Positions 6,306 through 7,948 of a stretch of 7,948 bases of DNA are shown piece by piece. The notes beneath the pieces were generated by a model that was not told where the DNA came from, did not search any database, and saw nothing but the letters and a program-made list of their open reading frames with translations. The stretch comes from Microbacteriaceae bacterium (GTDB taxonomy: Bacteria > Actinomycetota > Actinomycetes > Actinomycetales > Microbacteriaceae): contig CANGJO010000043.1 in the NCBI GenBank assembly GCA_947454285.1, positions 1 to 7,948 on the forward strand, written 5' to 3'. The translations under genes and the position numbers were made by a program. Numbering within the stretch: the stretch's first letter is position 1; every line of letters begins with the position of its first letter.

Positions 6306-6734
6306 ATGAGTTTTTTAGCTGAGCAGCGCATTGCGCGAATTCGACCACGCGGTTCGAAACTATTTTTTCCAAGCGTCTTTTTATTTGCCGCATGTTTTGC
6401 GTTGGCGTTTTTTGGTGGCCGCCTTGCCGAGCAGTGGCAGTACACCGTGCTCTACATCGTGGCCGGCTCAGTAACTTTTTTCTTTTGGTTTATTCCAGTG
6501 CTTCGCTTCATGAGCACATTTCTAGAAGTCACAACGACTCGCGTGCTTTACCGTTCCGGATTGCTGGGGCAGAAGCGTCGCGAGGTTAGCCTGACTCAAA
6601 TCAAAGATGTTCAGCTCACGAGGGGACGATCAATCAGCATTGTGGTCGAAGGCCAGGAACCCTTTGTGATTACTGGGATTCCAAAGCACAAGATGGTAGC
6701 CGTCGAGATTGATCGACTAGCTGCTGCAATATAG
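6306..6734 (+). CDS. PH-domain (bPH2/YdbS-like) membrane protein
   Basis: This 142-aa protein has a short basic N-terminus (RIARIRPRGSK, 8-18), two hydrophobic segments near 19-38 and 46-68, and a C-terminal domain (72-141). That domain carries the bacterial PH pattern, a strand LEVTTTRVLYRSG (73-85) followed by KRREVSLTQIKDVQ (90-103). The domain should face the cytoplasm next to the membrane. The family has no established biochemical role. A comparable gene lies in the same place between birA and purK in mycobacteria (Rv3278c, from memory), so conservation of place is clearer than function. It starts 4 nt after birA and has no evident ribosome binding site, so translation is probably coupled to birA. 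Confidence 0.88.
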   Translation: MSFLAEQRIARIRPRGSKLFFPSVFLFAACFALAFFGGRLAEQWQYTVLYIVAGSVTFFFWFIPVLRFMSTFLEVTTTRVLYRSGLLGQKRREVSLTQIKDVQLTRGRSISIVVEGQEPFVITGIPKHKMVAVEIDRLAAAI

Positions 6735-6748
6735 AAGCATCAATAGAT

Positions 6749-6752
6749 AGGA
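6749..6752 (+). promoter_or_regulatory. Ribosome binding site for purK
   Basis: AGGA ends 5 nt before the ATG at 6758 and supports that start. It lies in the 23-bp gap after the PH-domain gene. Confidence 0.55.
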
Positions 6753-6757
6753 CCGGC

Positions 6758-7900
6758 ATGACCAAGCAAACCCCGCGCGTAGGCGTGATTGGTGGCGGCC
6801 AGCTGGCGCGCATGATGACGCCACCGGCTATCAACTTGGGTTTGCAAATCAAAGTCTTGGCCGAGGCAGCAGGTTCATCGGCAGAGTTGGCAACCACAAT
6901 GGTTGGCGATTACAACCAACTTGATGTGGTTCGCGAATTTGCCCGGACCGTAGACGTAATTACCTTTGATCACGAGCACGTTCCGCTTGCTGTTTTGCGT
7001 GCGCTTGAAGCAGACGGCGTTAACGTTCAGCCACCAAGCAAGGCACTTGCATTTGCACAAAACAAATTGCACATGCGTCAGCAGCTTGGCGAACTTGGTT
7101 TGCCAATGCCAGCCTGGGCAGAGATTCACGATGCTGCTTCGCTAGATGACTTCATTGCCGCCAACGGTGGCGTAGCAATTTTGAAAACACCCATAGGCGG
7201 TTACGACGGCAAAGGTGTGCGCGTGGTGCGTTCATCGGTGGACGCCAAGGATTGGCTAGAAAACCTTGCCGATTTTGGTGGCAGTTTGCTGGCCGAAGAA
7301 AAAGTTGATTTTGTACGCGAACTAGCGCAGTTGAGTGCGCGCACTCCTGGTGGCGAGTTCAAGGCTTGGCCGCTGGTTGAGACCATTCAAGAAAACGGCG
7401 TTTGCTCTGCGGTGATGGCACCGGCTCCAGCAGCAAGTGCAGAAACTCTTGCCGCCACCGCAGATATCGCAAAGCGCGTTGCCGAGGCACTAGGTGTAAC
7501 CGGTGTGCTTGCGGTTGAGATGTTTGAGGCCCGCGATGGACGAATCGTGATCAACGAACTTGCCATGCGTCCGCACAACTCGGGACACTTCAGCATTGAG
7601 GGTTCGGTGACTTCACAATTTGAGCAGCACCTGCGTGCAGTGTTGGATTTGCCGCTTGGTTCAACCGCTCCGCGTGCAGCACACTCTGTGATGGTGAACC
7701 TGCTTGGCGTTGATGACAAAAATAATTTTGTGCAGGCACTTGATAAGGCACTGCAGTCTCACCCCGATGCCAAGGTGCACACCTATGGAAAGGGCGCACG
7801 TGCTGGCCGCAAGATGGGGCACATCACCGTGGTTTCTGATTCAGCAGAGCACGCACTTGCCGAGGCCAGAGGCGCTGCAGCCGTTTTGCTACGGGGATAA
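6758..7900 (+). CDS. purK: 5-(carboxyamino)imidazole ribonucleotide synthase (PurK)
   Basis: This 380-aa cytosolic ATP-grasp enzyme converts AIR, bicarbonate and ATP to N5-CAIR in de novo purine synthesis; PurE then rearranges the product. The N-terminal nucleotide-fold motif GVIGGGQLARMM is at residues 9-20, FDHEHVP at 70-76 and the ATP-grasp glycine loop GGYDGKGVRVV at 147-157. VLAVEMF (250-256) carries the metal-binding Glu. The family signature NELAMRPHNSGHFSIEG (266-282) is followed by TSQFEQHLRAVLDLPLG. Length and motifs are complete. It follows the PH-domain gene by 23 nt and is probably co-transcribed with birA. A strong Shine-Dalgarno sequence just past the stop implies a next gene, expected to be purE. 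Confidence 0.96.
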   Translation: MTKQTPRVGVIGGGQLARMMTPPAINLGLQIKVLAEAAGSSAELATTMVGDYNQLDVVREFARTVDVITFDHEHVPLAVLRALEADGVNVQPPSKALAFAQNKLHMRQQLGELGLPMPAWAEIHDAASLDDFIAANGGVAILKTPIGGYDGKGVRVVRSSVDAKDWLENLADFGGSLLAEEKVDFVRELAQLSARTPGGEFKAWPLVETIQENGVCSAVMAPAPAASAETLAATADIAKRVAEALGVTGVLAVEMFEARDGRIVINELAMRPHNSGHFSIEGSVTSQFEQHLRAVLDLPLGSTAPRAAHSVMVNLLGVDDKNNFVQALDKALQSHPDAKVHTYGKGARAGRKMGHITVVSDSAEHALAEARGAAAVLLRG

Positions 7901-7915
7901 CCAAGGCCGCTTGGG

Positions 7916-7921
7916 TAAAAT
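7916..7921 (+). promoter_or_regulatory. Weak candidate -10 hexamer before the next gene
   Basis: TAAAAT matches a -10 consensus well, but TTGCTA (7886-7891) is 24 nt away, too far for a -35 partner. The downstream gene may simply be read through from purK. Confidence 0.2.
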
Positions 7922-7937
7922 TTGAGGGTTGCCGCAT

Positions 7938-7945
7938 AAAAGGAG
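7938..7945 (+). promoter_or_regulatory. Strong ribosome binding site of a gene beyond the window edge
   Basis: AAAAGGAG is the best Shine-Dalgarno match in the window and lies 3 nt before the window's end. A start codon should follow within a few bases outside. By pathway and gene order the product is most likely PurE, but none of it is visible here. Confidence 0.65.
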
Positions 7946-7948
7946 CCC

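Noticed and set aside
1..7948. CRISPR arrays, insertion sequences, defence genes or prophage
   Set aside because: No spaced direct repeats, transposase or nuclease motifs or terminal inverted repeats were seen; all large frames are accounted for by housekeeping or signalling genes.

Overview
The window looks like the chromosome of an actinobacterium, most plausibly a Microbacteriaceae member with moderate G+C (by eye a little over 50%), such as the small freshwater Luna-type lineages. This rests on the actinobacterial acyl-CoA carboxylase beta + epsilon pair, on the block accD-accE / birA - PH-domain membrane protein - purK, and on the style of the LuxR-type two-component proteins. The genus is an inference. 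The order accD5-accE5 divergent from birA-(PH protein)-purK-purE is, from memory, the arrangement of Mycobacterium tuberculosis Rv3280-Rv3281 and Rv3279c-Rv3275c.

Left block (1-3325, + strand): four tightly packed genes. They are the 3' end of a TrmA/RlmD-family RNA uracil-5-methyltransferase, a REC-LuxR response regulator, a six-TM histidine kinase, and a second membrane protein. That last protein reads as a degenerate copy of the kinase: same layout, but no phosphoacceptor His, no N box, and it ends where the G1 box would begin. Junctions are 2 nt, a 1-nt overlap and a 4-nt overlap, so the genes are probably co-transcribed.

Convergent gap (3326-3534): a probable bidirectional terminator at 3351-3378, followed by several inverted repeats, two of which are mutually exclusive.

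Middle block (3535-5414, - strand): acyl-CoA carboxylase beta (carboxyltransferase) and the small epsilon subunit. They would work with a biotin-carrying alpha subunit encoded elsewhere.

Right block (5516-7948, + strand): biotin-protein ligase (the enzyme that biotinylates the carboxylase alpha subunit), a two-TM bacterial PH-domain protein, PurK of de novo purine synthesis, and a strong Shine-Dalgarno sequence at the edge announcing a next gene, most likely purE. The 101-bp divergent gap between accD and birA holds an imperfect dyad and -10-like hexamers placed to suggest leaderless transcripts on both sides.

Most of the window is ordinary housekeeping. The part most worth following is the two-component operon with its apparent pseudokinase partner. 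No mobile element, tRNA, rRNA or CRISPR array was seen.
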